Positions 53,716 to 62,753 of a stretch of DNA of 64,000 bases are shown piece after piece. Source of the DNA: Desulfovibrio piger ATCC 29098 (GTDB lineage Bacteria > Desulfobacterota > Desulfovibrionia > Desulfovibrionales > Desulfovibrionaceae); contig NZ_DS996355.1 in assembly GCF_000156375.1 (NCBI RefSeq), positions 62,001 through 126,000 on the forward strand, read 5' to 3'. The translations under genes were made by a program, and so were the position numbers. The notes under the pieces were generated by a model. The model saw only the letters and a list, made by a program, of their open reading frames with translations. It made no database searches and was not told the DNA's origin. Every line of letters starts with the position of its first letter. Position 1 is the stretch's first letter.

Positions 53716-54450
53716 ATGAAAATCCTGCTGATCGTCGTTGCCATCATCGCTGTGGCCGTCTTTGTTTTCTTTATGGGGGGCCAGCCGCCTTTGAGAGGCG
53801 CGGGCCAGTTGTCCACCTCGGACCAGATGGTCATCGTTTCCCGGGCACGTCCTGCCCTCACCTTCGCTCCGGCTGCGGATATGCAGCTGCAAAGTCTGGG
53901 GAACCGGACCTTGCGCCCCAAGACCCGGCATTCCGTGGATGGTGATGCCCGTATCTGGTTCGCTGTCTACAGTAACGGTACCGGTACGTTGGTAACGGCA
54001 GTGGCGGATACGGAAGGGAGCTGGGAATGGGAGGCCGCGCATCATCCGGCGTTTCCGGCCATCCGGGCCCAGCAGTATGCCTATAAAGGCGAGACCCTTT
54101 ATGAGAGCCTTATGCGGCTGGATGAGGGCAGTGATCCGTTCTGCACCGATCACGCCGCCTGTCTTGCCTACAGGGCCAAACTGCTGCTGAATTTCCACAA
54201 GACTCAGGTCATCATGGAATACCATGAGCCCCTCCCGGAAGCCCAGGCAAGGGACATCGCCTTTGATGGTGCCGCTCTCAATGCCTTCCAGCAGCGGGCC
54301 CGCAAGGCCTGCGAGCTCCTGGTGACGGACAAAGCCTGGCTGGAGAGCAATATCAGGGAATTCAAAAAGCTGGATGGGGCTGAAGATCGCTATTCCAGGA
54401 CGCGCCTTTCCCGCTGGGTGGGGGAAATGGAACGTGAGGGGTGCCCCTAG
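53716..54450 (+). CDS. Membrane-anchored hypothetical protein between tRNA repeats
   Basis: The 244-residue product is not recognised. It begins with an uncleaved-looking signal anchor (MKILLIVVAIIAVAVFVFFM), followed by a soluble periplasmic domain. DARIWFAVYSNGTGTLVTAV and AQQYAYKGETLYESLMRLDE suggest a mixed alpha/beta domain, and two cysteines in FCTDHAACLAY could pair. ATG 53716 has GGAGGG upstream; an open frame back into the tRNA is ignored. It is flanked by tRNA-Pro copies in inverted orientation and may be mobile or invertible with them. Confidence 0.65.
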   Translation: MKILLIVVAIIAVAVFVFFMGGQPPLRGAGQLSTSDQMVIVSRARPALTFAPAADMQLQSLGNRTLRPKTRHSVDGDARIWFAVYSNGTGTLVTAVADTEGSWEWEAAHHPAFPAIRAQQYAYKGETLYESLMRLDEGSDPFCTDHAACLAYRAKLLLNFHKTQVIMEYHEPLPEAQARDIAFDGAALNAFQQRARKACELLVTDKAWLESNIREFKKLDGAEDRYSRTRLSRWVGEMEREGCP

Positions 54451-54522
54451 GAGAGCTCTTGCGGAAAAACGGATCACGGGGAAGGCGGCCAGCCGCCTGC
54501 CCGCGTCGACCCCGTACTATGC

Positions 54523-54558
54523 AAAAAGGCCACGGAGATATGCTCCGTGGCCTTTTTT
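54523..54558. terminator. Intrinsic terminator after the hypothetical gene
   Basis: The stem AAAAAGGCCACGGAG / CTCCGTGGCCTTTTT has a 5-base loop and tails suitable for both directions, about 75 bases past the stop. The segment 54560-54710 has no gene. Confidence 0.92.
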
Positions 54559-54721
54559 GTCTGCGGTAGAGGTGCGATGCAGGTGATGAGGGCTTTGCCC
54601 ATCTTCCATGCCGGGAGATCGCAGGTCAAAGGTCTTTGTCGTATGGCTCTCCTGGCCCTGTAAAAAAAGGCGACAAGGAATGTCAGAGGCAGAGGAGAGA
54701 AAGGCAGATCCCCAAAAACAG

Positions 54722-54752
54722 AAAAGGGATCCACGTTTCCGTAGATCCCTTG
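54722..54752 (-). terminator. Terminator of tRNA-Pro copy 3
   Basis: This is the same tRNA terminator hairpin in reverse orientation; one base differs and keeps pairing through G-U. Confidence 0.88.
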
Positions 54753-54766
54753 GGGTTTCTGTTTTC

Positions 54767-54843
54767 TGGTCGGGATGAAAGGATTTGAACCTTCGACCCC
54801 TTGAACCCCATTCAAGTGCGCTCCCAGACTGCGCTACATCCCG
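54767..54843 (-). tRNA. tRNA-Pro(GGG), copy 3 (inverted)
   Basis: The reverse complement is identical to the two copies on the plus strand, with CCA encoded. Its promoter on the minus strand is TTGACA, 17 bases, TAGAAG, located at about 54857-54886. Confidence 0.95.
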
Positions 54844-55018
54844 ACACAAGAAAATTCTTCTACGCGCCTTCCCGTATGATGTCAACAAAAAACATCATCT
54901 GGTTAAAAAAAAGACGCCGCATTTGCTTTGTACCTCAGAAAGCTGGTCAGCCCTGGGGCTTCAGCTTTTCGAAAACGGGGCATATCCGCCGTTTCTGAGC
55001 GCAGATCGGGGTAAAGCG

Positions 55019-55050
55019 AAAAAGCGGGAGAAGGCCAGGCCTTCCCCCGC
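55019..55050 (-). terminator. Intrinsic terminator of the leftward dehydrogenase gene
   Basis: On the minus strand GCGGGGGAAGGCC / GGCCTTCTCCCGC is followed by TTTTT, 20 bases after the stop at 55070. Confidence 0.88.
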
Positions 55051-55069
55051 AGGATCGGATGAAAGTCGC

Positions 55070-55972
55070 TTAGGCGTGGGCCCGCCACTGCTTGCCGGAG
55101 AGCTCGGCAAGCACCTGCAGCAGGACCTGTGTACCGTCCTTGCCGTGCCCCTGGGCCTGGGCCATGCGGTAGACCTGTTCCGCCAGCGCGACGCCGGGCA
55201 GCACCAGCCCCATGCGCTTGCATTCTTCCAGGCACAGGCCCAGATCCTTGATGAAGTGTTCCACAAAAAAGCCGGGGGCATAGTCACAGCCCAGCAGGCG
55301 GCGTCCCAGGGTGCCCATGGCCGTGCTGCCCGCGGCGCCGGGCACGACCAGTTCCAGCCATTGGCGCACATCCAGACCGGCTTCCTGGGCAAAAAGCATG
55401 GATTCGCAAACGCTGAACATGACGCCGGCGATAGCCACCTGATTGGCCAGTTTCGCCTGCTGGCCCGTTCCGGCAGCACCACAGTGAAGGATGTTTTTGC
55501 CCATGGCTTCGAAGCAGGGGCGCACACGCTCGAAGGCTTCCTTGTCACCACCCACGAAGATGGACAGGCGGGCCTCGCGCGCTCCGATATCCCCGCCCGT
55601 GACAGGGGCATCCAGGCTGGCGCAGCCCTTGGCGGCGGCAGCGGCAGCGATGCGCTGGGCCAGTTCGGGGCTGGAAGTGGTCATGTCACAGAGGATACCG
55701 CCCTCGGAAAGGCCGGACAACGCTCCCTGTTCACCCAGCATCACTTCTTCCACATCACGGGGATAGCCCACGATGGAGAAAACGATATCAGCATTCCGGG
55801 CCACTTCACGGGGCGTTTCCGCCCAGCGGGCACCGCAGGCCAGCAGACCTTCCGCCTTGGCTTTGGTACGGCTGTAGACGGTCAGCGGATAGCCCGCAGC
55901 CAGCAGATGCCCGGCCATGGAATGTCCCATGACGCCGGTGCCTATCCAGCCTAAACGCGGTTTGTTGTTCAT
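55070..55972 (-). CDS. 3-hydroxyisobutyrate dehydrogenase-family oxidoreductase
   Basis: The 300-residue beta-hydroxyacid dehydrogenase binds NAD(P) through GWIGTGVMGHSMAGHLL (about residues 8-24) with a TVYSRTKAKAE second strand typical of NADP- or NAD-using members. The substrate loop DAPVTGGDIGAREA (about 122) and the catalytic lysine in GTGQQAKLANQVAI (about 172) are intact. Likely substrates are tartronate semialdehyde, succinic semialdehyde or 3-hydroxyisobutyrate. It lies 65 bases after the Tag/Srf-like operon on the same strand and may be read from it, but its function looks unrelated. Confidence 0.88.
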   Translation of the reverse strand: MNNKPRLGWIGTGVMGHSMAGHLLAAGYPLTVYSRTKAKAEGLLACGARWAETPREVARNADIVFSIVGYPRDVEEVMLGEQGALSGLSEGGILCDMTTSSPELAQRIAAAAAAKGCASLDAPVTGGDIGAREARLSIFVGGDKEAFERVRPCFEAMGKNILHCGAAGTGQQAKLANQVAIAGVMFSVCESMLFAQEAGLDVRQWLELVVPGAAGSTAMGTLGRRLLGCDYAPGFFVEHFIKDLGLCLEECKRMGLVLPGVALAEQVYRMAQAQGHGKDGTQVLLQVLAELSGKQWRAHA

Positions 55973-56037
55973 CGAACCAGCTCCTTGTCTTGCCGCTGGT
56001 GCGGCGTGGGTGAATACAGGCAGGATGCCCGGGAAAA

Positions 56038-57705
56038 CTACTTTGAACGGGTCTTCAGGATCTCTTCCAGCATGGCCTTGCCGGCAGGGATTTTGCCGGC
56101 CCGTGCATTTTGGACATGCTGCCGCAGCAGTTCCGCATTGCGGCGCATGTTCTCGTTGAACAGGTCTTCTCCCGCATAATCCTTGAGCAGACTGGCAAGC
56201 GCCCGCTGGAAATCGTCCTTGTCCAGACGGGCGGCCTCTTCCACGCGGGTCCGGTAGAAGGAGAGGGAACGGTCGATACCGGTCTGGAACTGCTCCAGCC
56301 CCTGTTCGGCCGTTTTCATGATCCGGCGCAGGGTAGTGAGGGTCTCGCCCTTGGCGGTCCGGCTGTCCCGCTTCATGCTCTCATGCTGGCTTTGCAGAGA
56401 GTTGCGGCGGCTGGCATAGTTGCGGATGGTCTCCAGCATATAGACGGCCGTGCGCAGGGTGGACTGCATCTCCAGCTGTTGCTGCTGTTCCTGCAGGATG
56501 TTGTTTTCCTTGATGGCCTCACGCAGGGTCAGCAGGTTCTTGCGGCTGTTGTCGTCAGGCGCGGCGGCAAGGAGCCTGTCCAGCTCTTCCAGAGGGTTGC
56601 GGCTGGCATCGCGGGCCAGGGGATTGCTCTGGCCTGCGGCGTTCCAGGCCTGCTGCAGGGCCGAAGGCCGGTCGCCGCCGGGGGTATTGATGCCGGAAAT
56701 GACCGGGCGGAAACCCATATCGCGGGCATGGGCGGGGCCGTCCGCCAGGAAAAAGGCGCTTTCCTCACGGCGGCCGGGCATGATCTCCGCCTCGCCGGAA
56801 AGGAAGGATCCGCCTTTGCGGACGAAGCCTCCGGCAGAGCCGTGCAGGCGGCCGCCCACGGAGAAGCGGAACATGTCCAGCGCCATCTCGGCCGCATTGC
56901 CCGCCGTATCGTACAGGCCCAGCGGATTGGGCTTGCGCGAGCCGATACGGGCGCAGTCTTCGGCGATGCGGGCCGCGCCCTCGGGACGGTAGACGGCGTA
57001 ATCGGCCAGAGGAGCGCCCGCAGGCAGGGCAAAGAAATCCTTTTCCATCAGCTGTTCGGGCCCGGCCGTCTGACCGCCGCGAGCAGCGTATTCCCATTCG
57101 GTTTCCGTGGGCAGGCGCACAAAGCCCACATTGCGGCTGTCCCCGGCGTAACGGGGCAGAGCATCGGCGGCATTCTGCAACAGCCATTCCGTATAGCGGC
57201 GGGTGAACTCCACGGCCTCATACCAGCTGATGTCCGTCACGGGCCGGGCGGCATCCGCCACAGGTGCTTCCGTGCCGCTGCCCATGATGCTTTGCCATTG
57301 CAGGCGGCTCACTTCATATTTGGCCACCAGATAGAAAAAGTAGTCGCCTGCCGGGGCCTGGGCACGCCAGGAAGAGGGCAGGTCGGCCCGGGAGAAAGGT
57401 GCGGAGAGGAAAGCCCGGTAGCGGCGGTCGTAAAAAGCACGGTCGCTGTTGGCGGCATCATCGCGGCCGGGACGGGCGGACATGTCCCAGAGCAGGCCTT
57501 TGCTGGGAACGGCCACCAGACGGAAGGCCATGCTCAACCCGCCGGGCATGGGCAGGACGATATCGTCCTTGTCCGGGTGCGGGTTGCAGGCATCGGCAGT
57601 GGAGACCTCTCCGCCCCGTTTGGCCAGGGCGGCGTCGGCGGGCGCTGCCGGCAGGGCCGCCAGCAGCAGGAGGAAGAGGAGCGAAGAGAGCAGCCTAGAT
57701 CTCAC
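56038..57705 (-). CDS. TagR-like SUMF1/FGE-fold protein with coiled-coil tail
   Basis: The 555-residue secreted protein has a signal peptide (RLLSSLLFLLLLAALPA), a formylglycine-generating-enzyme fold (about 40-330) and a helical, probably coiled-coil C terminus (about 360-550). FGE-type marks are VAKYEVSRLQWQSIM, VTDISWYEAVEF, RLPTETEWEYAARGG and LGLYDTAGNAAEMALDMF. The region that carries the catalytic cysteines in active enzymes reads GGSFLSGEAEIMPGRREES without cysteine, so a binding or signalling role is likely, as for TagR of type VI secretion. GTG 57705 overlaps the permease gene by 11 bases and follows GGAGG. Confidence 0.82.
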   Translation of the reverse strand: MRSRLLSSLLFLLLLAALPAAPADAALAKRGGEVSTADACNPHPDKDDIVLPMPGGLSMAFRLVAVPSKGLLWDMSARPGRDDAANSDRAFYDRRYRAFLSAPFSRADLPSSWRAQAPAGDYFFYLVAKYEVSRLQWQSIMGSGTEAPVADAARPVTDISWYEAVEFTRRYTEWLLQNAADALPRYAGDSRNVGFVRLPTETEWEYAARGGQTAGPEQLMEKDFFALPAGAPLADYAVYRPEGAARIAEDCARIGSRKPNPLGLYDTAGNAAEMALDMFRFSVGGRLHGSAGGFVRKGGSFLSGEAEIMPGRREESAFFLADGPAHARDMGFRPVISGINTPGGDRPSALQQAWNAAGQSNPLARDASRNPLEELDRLLAAAPDDNSRKNLLTLREAIKENNILQEQQQQLEMQSTLRTAVYMLETIRNYASRRNSLQSQHESMKRDSRTAKGETLTTLRRIMKTAEQGLEQFQTGIDRSLSFYRTRVEEAARLDKDDFQRALASLLKDYAGEDLFNENMRRNAELLRQHVQNARAGKIPAGKAMLEEILKTRSK

Positions 57706-58972
57706 GGATGACCTCCGAAGGTTCGGTACGCGCACCGCGCAGGGACGGCAGCAGGGCAGCCAGCAGGGAGAGCAGGCAGACCAGCACCAGGGTCACGACG
57801 GCATGTTCCGGCAACAGGCGGCAGACATGCTCCATGTCGTCGAGACCGGCGGCAAAGATGCGGTTGACCACGCCCTGTGCAGCCGCATAGAGCCCCAGTG
57901 CCAGCCCTGTGCCCAGCACGGCCGTGAGCAGGGCCTGCAACAGGGGGAACAGCAGGAGCTCCAGTGTGGAAAAGCCTCCCAGACGGAGCAGGCCGAGGAG
58001 CCGTTGTTTGCGTCGGACGGCGGCCAGGGTGCTGCTGGTCGTGGAGGCCGTGAAGCCCGCGGCAGCGGCTCCGCCGATGAGCAGGAAGATGATGTCCAGG
58101 GATGTGGAAAGGCGCCTGACCTGATCGATGGCCTCGGCCTCGGTATGGACGGTGATGCCCTGCTGCTGGAAAAAGTCGCGCAGGGGCGCCACATCATCCA
58201 GACTGCGGGCATACAGGCGAAAGCCCGCATACAGGCGCTCGGCAGGCGGCTGGTCGCCATCCGCGGCGTGTTCAGGGCCGAACAGGGGCACGGCGCGCCC
58301 GTCACGGTAATCTTCCGCCGCTTCCAGGAAGGGCAGGGGCACATAGGCCACATTTTTTTGCTGGGCGGCCAGGGGCAGCACGCCGATGACCTTCAGTGTC
58401 AGGCATACGGCCTGCACATTGCCGTTGCGGGTGCGTTCGAGCCTGCCCGTCAGCTGGTCGCCCGCGTGCAGGCCCAGACGTTCGGCCACGGGCGCGGAAA
58501 GCACGACGCCGCTGGCAGCGGCTCTGGTGCGCAGGCGGCCGGGGTGATCGGGATCGTCCTCGCTGTCCAGCAGCAGGGCCGGTACCGGCAGGGCATGGCG
58601 CGCCAGCAGGGGATCGTCATGGCCGGTGGGTTCCATGGAGACGTGCAGGGGCGTCCCCCGCTCCGGCAACAGCTCCACCGTGGCGGCAAGGGTCCGGGTT
58701 CGGGGCATGACGAAGTCCACCCGGCCATCGTCGCGCCACCGGGCCATATCGGCGGCGGAAAAATGCCCGCTGCCCACAGGGGAGATCTCCAGCGTGGCGG
58801 GATCGCTGCGCAGGCGTTCGGTCAGGGTCTCCACCACGCCGAACTTGACGCCGAAAAGGATCAGCAGCGGCGCTAGGACGGCCGCCAGCCCCAGGACGGC
58901 ACAGGCGGAGAGCAGACGCTCGTGCAGGTAATCCCGCAGGGAAAGGTGGCAGATCTGTACAAGGGTATGCAT
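57695..58972 (-). CDS. TagS-like FtsX-family ABC permease
   Basis: The 425-residue MacB/FtsX-type permease has an N-terminal helix (LSACAVLGLAAVLAPLLILF, about 21-40), a periplasmic domain of about 225 residues and three C-terminal helices, including FLLIGGAAAAGFTASTTSST (about 295) and AVVTLVLVCLLSLLAALLPS (about 392). It ends with a typical LRGARTEPSEVIREI. It starts 4 bases after the ATPase gene. With that ATPase it forms an inner membrane complex; by synteny it corresponds to TagS. Confidence 0.85.
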   Translation of the reverse strand: MHTLVQICHLSLRDYLHERLLSACAVLGLAAVLAPLLILFGVKFGVVETLTERLRSDPATLEISPVGSGHFSAADMARWRDDGRVDFVMPRTRTLAATVELLPERGTPLHVSMEPTGHDDPLLARHALPVPALLLDSEDDPDHPGRLRTRAAASGVVLSAPVAERLGLHAGDQLTGRLERTRNGNVQAVCLTLKVIGVLPLAAQQKNVAYVPLPFLEAAEDYRDGRAVPLFGPEHAADGDQPPAERLYAGFRLYARSLDDVAPLRDFFQQQGITVHTEAEAIDQVRRLSTSLDIIFLLIGGAAAAGFTASTTSSTLAAVRRKQRLLGLLRLGGFSTLELLLFPLLQALLTAVLGTGLALGLYAAAQGVVNRIFAAGLDDMEHVCRLLPEHAVVTLVLVCLLSLLAALLPSLRGARTEPSEVIREI

Positions 58973-58976
58973 GGCG

Positions 58977-59714
58977 TTACCGTTGGGGATGGTCGATGAC
59001 GGAAAGGGGGCCCTCCTCCGTGGTGGAGCAGGCCAGGGGCACCAGCGTGAACCCGGCCTCCCGGGCCATCTGCGGATCGTGGGAGACCATGATCACCGTG
59101 GTCCCCTGCTGCCGGGCCAGATCGGCAAAGATGCCCAGGACCTTGCGGGACTGGGCCGGATCCAGCGCGGCCGTGGGTTCGTCCGCCAGCACGATGGCGG
59201 GCCCATGGGCCAGGGCTCGGGCGATGGCCACACGCTGGCGCTCGCCCACGGAAAGGCTTGCGGGCATCTGCAACAGCAGACGGTCTATGCCCAGGGCCGT
59301 GGCCATGTTCCAGACCGCCTCCAGGCGGCGCCCCATGTTCCCCAGACAGCGGCAGGGGAGCAGGATGTTGTCGCGGGCCGAGAGGAAGGGCAGCAGGCCG
59401 CCTGTCTGGAGCACATAGCCCAGATGCTTGCCGCGCAGACGGGCCAGGGCATCGAGACGGCCCGCCCGCCACAGGGCCAGCATGTCCGTTTCGCCATCGG
59501 CAGTGTGCAGCAGAAAGCGGGAACCCTCGCCGCCGTCAGGCCGCAGGATGCCGGCCAGCACGTCCAGTGCCGTACTTTTGCCGCAGCCGCTGGGGCCCGT
59601 CAGGGCCAGCAGCTGCCCCTGACGCACGTCCAGACTGCGGACGTGCAGGCGGAACGCGCCCGTGCCTGGGCGGACGATATGCAGATCACGCAGGGAGAAG
59701 ACCATATTTTCCAT
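58977..59714 (-). CDS. TagT-like ABC transporter ATPase (LolD type)
   Basis: The 245-residue ATPase has Walker A GPSGCGKST (about 39-47), the Q loop in YVLQTGGLLPFL (about 95), signature LSVGERQRV (about 154), Walker B IVLADEPTA and the switch histidine in MVSHDP. The signature has valine instead of glycine (LSVGE), a modest deviation. It lies 12 bases after the von Willebrand gene. It probably powers the FtsX-type permease encoded next, as TagT does for TagS. Confidence 0.88.
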   Translation of the reverse strand: MENMVFSLRDLHIVRPGTGAFRLHVRSLDVRQGQLLALTGPSGCGKSTALDVLAGILRPDGGEGSRFLLHTADGETDMLALWRAGRLDALARLRGKHLGYVLQTGGLLPFLSARDNILLPCRCLGNMGRRLEAVWNMATALGIDRLLLQMPASLSVGERQRVAIARALAHGPAIVLADEPTAALDPAQSRKVLGIFADLARQQGTTVIMVSHDPQMAREAGFTLVPLACSTTEEGPLSVIDHPQR

Positions 59715-59726
59715 GCTTCCCCCGGC

Positions 59727-61658
59727 TTACGGCAACATGGACAGCGGCACGCGATAGACCCAGTCCCCGGCGTTGCTCTGTCCGAAGCTTTCCCAGTTTT
59801 CCCGGTCTCGATCGTATTCCTCGTAGCGGGCCAGCCGGGACTTGAGACGGTTGATGAAGGCCGTCTGCTCGCCGATGCTCATGCGGTACCAGTCTTCTTC
59901 GCGCAGCAGCATGATGTCGCTCTTGTAGGGCAGGCCGTCCAGGAATTCGGCCAGCACGCCCAGTTCGGCCAGGCTCTTGCCCTGGGTGGGCATGTTGGGG
60001 TCGCGGGCCATGCGGGCCGAGGCGGAAAGGATGCCCTGGAAGAAGTCGCGCGAATCGGTCTTTTTGGTCCGTTCGGCGTTGTCGATGATGTTCTTCAGCT
60101 GGGTGCTGAGATCGCTGAGCTGGTTCTTGGTCAGCAGCACGGCCACTTCCACACTGGGTACCTGACGGCCCTGGGCCAGACGCTTGAGGTCCATGTCCGC
60201 GATCCAGGAATCCACCACGGACGGGGCACGGTTCTCGTTCTTGCGGCCCAGATAGTCCAGCTGCATGGCGTAGCCCAGCCGCTCCGCCAGCTGGCGGGCC
60301 TGAGCTTCCTCGGTGGCGGGCACGGCCTCGTCCTTGGGCCGGGTCATGATCTTGCCGCTGGCCGTGTTCTTGACCATATCCACCATGGAAGTGGTCAGGA
60401 TCTTCGTCACGATGCCGAACTGGCGGGCGGCCTCCTTGTGGCTGGAGGCGTTGACGGCCTGATAGTTGGCCTGATCGCCGGAAAGGCGACTCAGGGCCCG
60501 GTAGGCCTGCTCGGCATAGGCGTGGTTCTTGCTGCCGCCGGGCGTCTTGACGTGCATGGTGGTGATCCAGATGCCTTTCTGGCGGGCAAGGTCGTTCATC
60601 TCCGCAGCGCCGAGACGCTGCGAGGCGTACGGGTCATCGCCGCGCAGAGGCCCGGCATCCGTGACCAGCAGGATCAGGCGGGTGGAATAGGGGCCCCAGT
60701 TGAGGGAATCGATGGCCGTATAGATCCCGGCCAGCGAATCTTCGTTGAAATCATGGCTGGAGACGGTCGCCTGTTCCACTTTGGCCAGGCGGCTTTCCAG
60801 GGCCTTGCGGTCCTTGGCCGTGGCAAAATCACTGATGACCTGCGAGGTGTAGCCCAGCTTGGGGGTCTTTTCCGTACTGCTGCGGAAGGCCACCACGGCA
60901 AAGCCCACGTTGTCGGTCATCTTGTCCTTTTCCAGACGGTCATAGAGCTGGCGGATGATGTCGCGGCTCTGGTCGATATAGGGCTTCATGGAGATGGATG
61001 TGTCCATGACCAGGGCGATGCCTGTCTTGGGCGGACCGGCCACCGCGCCGGACTGACTGCTGCCGGGATCGATGGAGGCCACCTGCAGCAGGTTCACGCC
61101 TTCAAAGGCCCGGTTCATGCCAAGGATGGGCATGAGGTAGAAGCGCTTTTGGGCCACGGCCCCTTTCTGCTCCGCCGGTTCCGAAGCCAGGATGGGCAGT
61201 CCGGCCGTATCCTTGCCGGCTGCTGCCGCCGCTGTGAGGCTGTCCAGCTGCTTTTCCATGTCGGCAGCTTCGCACAGGCCTTTCAGGTCTTTTTCCGTCT
61301 TGAAGAAGAGCACGGGATCCCGGCCGGTACGCGGGGTGAACAGCAGGGTCAGGGACTGGTTCCAGTCCGTGGCCTGATCCTTTTTCAGCCAGCCCAGCGG
61401 CGTGCGGGTATCGAGCCCCACCTGCAGCCAGTCGCCCTGGCGGGCATAGACATAGAGCACGGTAAAGGGCACCAGGGCCTCACGCGCGGCCGGAGCGCCG
61501 TCGCGGGCTTCTTGCAGGGGCAGGGCACCGGGGTGGGAGACCACACGCTGGTACAGGGTCTTCTTGCCTTCCTGCAACAAGGGCGCGGCCTGCAAGGCGG
61601 GCACGGCCACCAGCAGGAGCAGCAGGAGCGCAAAAAAGCGGATGCAGGTTCTGGGCAT
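59727..61658 (-). CDS. PpkA-like von Willebrand factor A protein lacking a kinase
   Basis: The 643-residue secreted protein has a signal peptide (IRFFALLLLLLVAVPALQA), an SH3-like segment (VPFTVLYVYARQGDWLQVGL, about 62-81, and LGWLKKDQ) and a von Willebrand A domain (about 215-400). The metal-site motif is IALVMDTSISMKPY (D-x-S-x-S), followed by LLVTDAGPLRGDDPYASQ. The remainder is a helical C-terminal domain. The SH3-vWA arrangement resembles the periplasmic half of the type VI secretion kinase PpkA, without the kinase or membrane helix. ATG 61658 follows AGGAGAGG. Confidence 0.78.
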   Translation of the reverse strand: MPRTCIRFFALLLLLLVAVPALQAAPLLQEGKKTLYQRVVSHPGALPLQEARDGAPAAREALVPFTVLYVYARQGDWLQVGLDTRTPLGWLKKDQATDWNQSLTLLFTPRTGRDPVLFFKTEKDLKGLCEAADMEKQLDSLTAAAAAGKDTAGLPILASEPAEQKGAVAQKRFYLMPILGMNRAFEGVNLLQVASIDPGSSQSGAVAGPPKTGIALVMDTSISMKPYIDQSRDIIRQLYDRLEKDKMTDNVGFAVVAFRSSTEKTPKLGYTSQVISDFATAKDRKALESRLAKVEQATVSSHDFNEDSLAGIYTAIDSLNWGPYSTRLILLVTDAGPLRGDDPYASQRLGAAEMNDLARQKGIWITTMHVKTPGGSKNHAYAEQAYRALSRLSGDQANYQAVNASSHKEAARQFGIVTKILTTSMVDMVKNTASGKIMTRPKDEAVPATEEAQARQLAERLGYAMQLDYLGRKNENRAPSVVDSWIADMDLKRLAQGRQVPSVEVAVLLTKNQLSDLSTQLKNIIDNAERTKKTDSRDFFQGILSASARMARDPNMPTQGKSLAELGVLAEFLDGLPYKSDIMLLREEDWYRMSIGEQTAFINRLKSRLARYEEYDRDRENWESFGQSNAGDWVYRVPLSMLP

Positions 61659-61668
61659 GGTCCTCTCC

Positions 61669-62751
61669 TTATTTCCACTCGCGCAGCTGGAGCGAGGCCT
61701 CGGCATTGCCCTTGGCGGCCTCGCCTTCCACATGGCGGCGCAGGGCCGCCAGCGCTTTGTCGGCCTCAGCGGCGCCCTTGCTCTTGGCTTTTTCGTACCA
61801 GTGTTTCGCCTGGCTCATGTCCGCGGGGATGCTGCCGCGCGGCAGAGCCGACTGCGGATCGTAGAACTGGCCCACCAGGAACATGGCTTCGGCATTGCCT
61901 TTCTGGGCAGCGTCTTCCAGAAGCAGGAAGGCCGCATCGCTTTCATCGTTGCCGGCCTGGGGCGTGCGCAGGGGACGGGCCAGTTCCAGACTGGTGGCGG
62001 GATCCGCCGTGCCGCGCAAATGCTCGCGGGCCTGCTGCAACGGCGCCATCGCGGCAGGAGCCGCCGGGGCTTTCTCCGTCCCGGCCGGTGCCTCCTGCTG
62101 GGTCGCCGGAGCCTGTGGCGCCATAGGCGGAGGCGGCGGGGGCGTGGCCCGCAGGAAGAACCACCAGACCGCGGCAGCGGCCAGGGCCAGCAGGACGAGG
62201 CCCAGGATGATCCAGAGCAGGCTGCCGGAGGATTTTTTTTCTTTCGCCGTCTCCGCAGCGGGCTGATCCATCTCCAGCGGTGCTCCGGCCAGCAGCGGCG
62301 AAGGCTCCGCTTCCGGTTCGGGATCGGGGGCCGGTGCGGGCATGGGGGCCGGTTCCGGCTCAGGATCAGGAAGCAGCACGGGCTGCGGCGCGGGCGCTGC
62401 AGCAGGGGAAGCAGCATGTCCCATGCCGTCCCCGCCCTGCATGCGGGAATAGACGAGATCCTGGATCTGGAGGACGCACTTCTGGTCACCGGCCATGAAC
62501 AGATAGCGCTCCAGCTTGTCCAGATTGTCCACCACGGCGGCACCTACCTGCAGACGCAGGCAGCCGCTGTCATCGTCATGAGCGTCCACGGGCAGGGGGA
62601 CGCGGCTTTCCTGCCAGCCGGAAGCGGACAGGTATTTGCCGTCTCCCGAATAGATGGCCACATCGGCCGGGCCCGCACCGGGGGCATCGTACACGCAGAT
62701 GACGGCCACGCCGGGCGTGCGCGCGGCATCAGGAGCAATTATGGCTTTCAT
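61669..62751 (-). CDS. Membrane protein with Sel1-like repeats
   Basis: The 360-residue protein has a cytoplasmic N-terminal domain (about 1-115), a long Pro/Glu/Ala-rich linker (about 120-165), one membrane helix (LWIILGLVLLALAAAAVWWF, about 180-199), another proline-rich stretch, and C-terminal Sel1-like repeats such as AAQKGNAEAMFLVGQFYD and AKHWYEKAKSKGAAEADKAL. Such repeats mediate protein contacts. It lies 2 bases after the SrfC-like gene and 10 before the von Willebrand gene. A structural or signal-relay role across the inner membrane is likely; specific function is unknown. Confidence 0.65.
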   Translation of the reverse strand: MKAIIAPDAARTPGVAVICVYDAPGAGPADVAIYSGDGKYLSASGWQESRVPLPVDAHDDDSGCLRLQVGAAVVDNLDKLERYLFMAGDQKCVLQIQDLVYSRMQGGDGMGHAASPAAAPAPQPVLLPDPEPEPAPMPAPAPDPEPEAEPSPLLAGAPLEMDQPAAETAKEKKSSGSLLWIILGLVLLALAAAAVWWFFLRATPPPPPPMAPQAPATQQEAPAGTEKAPAAPAAMAPLQQAREHLRGTADPATSLELARPLRTPQAGNDESDAAFLLLEDAAQKGNAEAMFLVGQFYDPQSALPRGSIPADMSQAKHWYEKAKSKGAAEADKALAALRRHVEGEAAKGNAEASLQLREWK

Positions 62752-62753
62752 CG

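Larger units (their letters stand above)
54713..54846 (-). repeat. tRNA-Pro repeat unit, copy 3 (inverted)
   Basis: This is the inverted partner of copies 1 and 2. Sequences outside the unit are unrelated, so the duplication boundaries lie close to the promoter and terminator. Confidence 0.85.

Noticed and set aside
58971-62126. A 1051-codon frame on the plus strand opposite the Tag/vWA genes
   Set aside because: The opposite strand holds ABC ATPase and vWA motifs in tightly packed genes; the plus-strand product has no domain and biased composition.
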